DNA of 49,117 nt, taken from assembly GCA_004299145.1 (NCBI GenBank), contig SCQD01000092.1:1-49117 (forward strand), given 5' to 3'. Positions within the stretch are counted from its first letter, which is position 1; every line of letters begins with the position of its first letter. A program made the position numbers and the translations under genes. The notes below the pieces were generated by a model. It was not told the DNA's origin. It did not search any database and saw only the letters and a list, made by a program, of their open reading frames with translations. Shown in pieces: positions 48,667 to 49,117 of the stretch. This DNA is from Methylococcaceae bacterium. GTDB taxonomy: Bacteria; Pseudomonadota; Gammaproteobacteria; Methylococcales; Methylococcaceae.

Positions 48667-49117
48667 ATGAAGAACTTATCCTCATCGCAACGCTTCGACG
48701 CTATAGCCGTCAACTACGCCTCCAGCGAAGTCCACACCAGCAGCCCGACCCGCGCCCGCTTGCACGAACTTTTGCCCCGCGTCGCATCGGTTTGCGACGT
48801 GGCCAGCGGCGCGGGGCATACCGGCCTGGGTTTTGCCGGCATCGCCTCGCGCATCGTCGCGGTCGATCCTGCGCCGAATATGCTCGCGCAGTGCCGGCAA
48901 TTGGCGGAACAACGCGGTGTTGCCGTGGAGACGGTGGAGGCGTTTGCAGAGTCGATTCCGCTGGCCTCAGCCTCATTTGATCTGGTCGTGTGCCGGTTGG
49001 CTGCGCACCATTTTTTCGATCTTCCCAAAGCCATGAGCGAACTGGTCCGCTTGGCGAAGCCGGGCGGCTATGTGGCGATTATCGACATGGAAGGCGACGA
49101 AAACCCCGCTCTCGATG
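48667..49117 (+). CDS. Class I SAM methyltransferase (UbiE/Methyltransf_11 type), cut by window edge
   Basis: The N-terminal 150 residues of a SAM-dependent methyltransferase, running off the right edge. RFDAIAVNYASSEVHTSS at the start, motif I VCDVASGAGHTGLGFAGI, then IVAVDPAPNMLAQCR, AESIPLASASFDLVVCRLAA and LAKPGGYVAIIDMEGDENPA are typical of YcgJ/UbiE-like enzymes. The ATG at 48667 is the start; another frame that opens at 48654 is non-coding. The substrate is unknown. Confidence 0.85.
   Translation, partial: MKNLSSSQRFDAIAVNYASSEVHTSSPTRARLHELLPRVASVCDVASGAGHTGLGFAGIASRIVAVDPAPNMLAQCRQLAEQRGVAVETVEAFAESIPLASASFDLVVCRLAAHHFFDLPKAMSELVRLAKPGGYVAIIDMEGDENPALD

Overview
The window looks like a chromosomal segment of a Gram-negative proteobacterium, most likely a gammaproteobacterium. 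It carries an adenylylatable GlnA, Zur with a ZnuD-like TonB receptor, an HD-GYP regulator, EutBC and an outer-membrane porin. The overall protein style reminds me of Methylococcales, but no methanotrophy marker is present, so this is only an impression.

About 1-35.2 kb is a glycan or modified-sugar island of several operons. (1) A minus-strand operon (about 6.3 kb down to the left edge) holds a stripped-down two-subunit thiamine-diphosphate (TPP) enzyme with a GT9-like gene between its subunits. It continues with a radical SAM/SPASM enzyme, RfbF, RfbG, a 3,5-epimerase-like protein and a zinc-binding sugar C-methyltransferase cut by the window edge. Most of its genes overlap by ATGA. (2) A lone FkbM methyltransferase is followed by a minus-strand group: radical SAM, UDP-xylose synthase and two glycosyltransferases, one of them DUF5672. 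(3) A plus-strand trio holds two nucleotide-sugar SDRs and a GmhA-like SIS isomerase. (4) A MITE and two toxin-antitoxin modules (MntA/HepT and AbrB/VapC) interrupt the island. (5) A tightly coupled plus-strand operon (17.5-26.5 kb), preceded by a zinc-type alcohol dehydrogenase, holds a methyltransferase, an E1 alpha/beta TPP pair, a second C-methyltransferase, an SDR, a split transketolase, a GT-like gene and two more SDRs. (6) A MITE-like terminator and a third radical SAM enzyme follow. (7) A last plus-strand operon (28.3-35.2 kb) holds a TylF-type methyltransferase, a GT9-like protein, an HldE-like fusion with inverted domain order, a sugar-1-phosphate nucleotidyltransferase, an unknown protein and an LhgO-like oxidase. 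It ends in a 29-codon stump of GDP-mannose 4,6-dehydratase, which marks a rearrangement breakpoint.

From 35.2 kb on, the genes are GC-rich and ordinary: a Zur regulon (TonB receptor, zur, two Zur-box-like sites), orphan eutBC, an HDOD protein, a GNAT remnant, a 4-TM protein with a flavinylated FMN-binding partner, a porin, an HD-GYP regulator, an MnmA-like thiolase with TusA, glnA and a partial methyltransferase.

The most interesting signal is three separate two-subunit TPP carboligase-type enzymes within 20 kb, all in sugar-nucleotide operons. They sit with two sugar C-methyltransferases, a GmhA-like isomerase and an HldE-like kinase/nucleotidyltransferase. No E2/E3 subunits and no glycan flippase or polymerase are visible. 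I infer a pathway for a branched or chain-extended sugar, but the product cannot be read from sequence.
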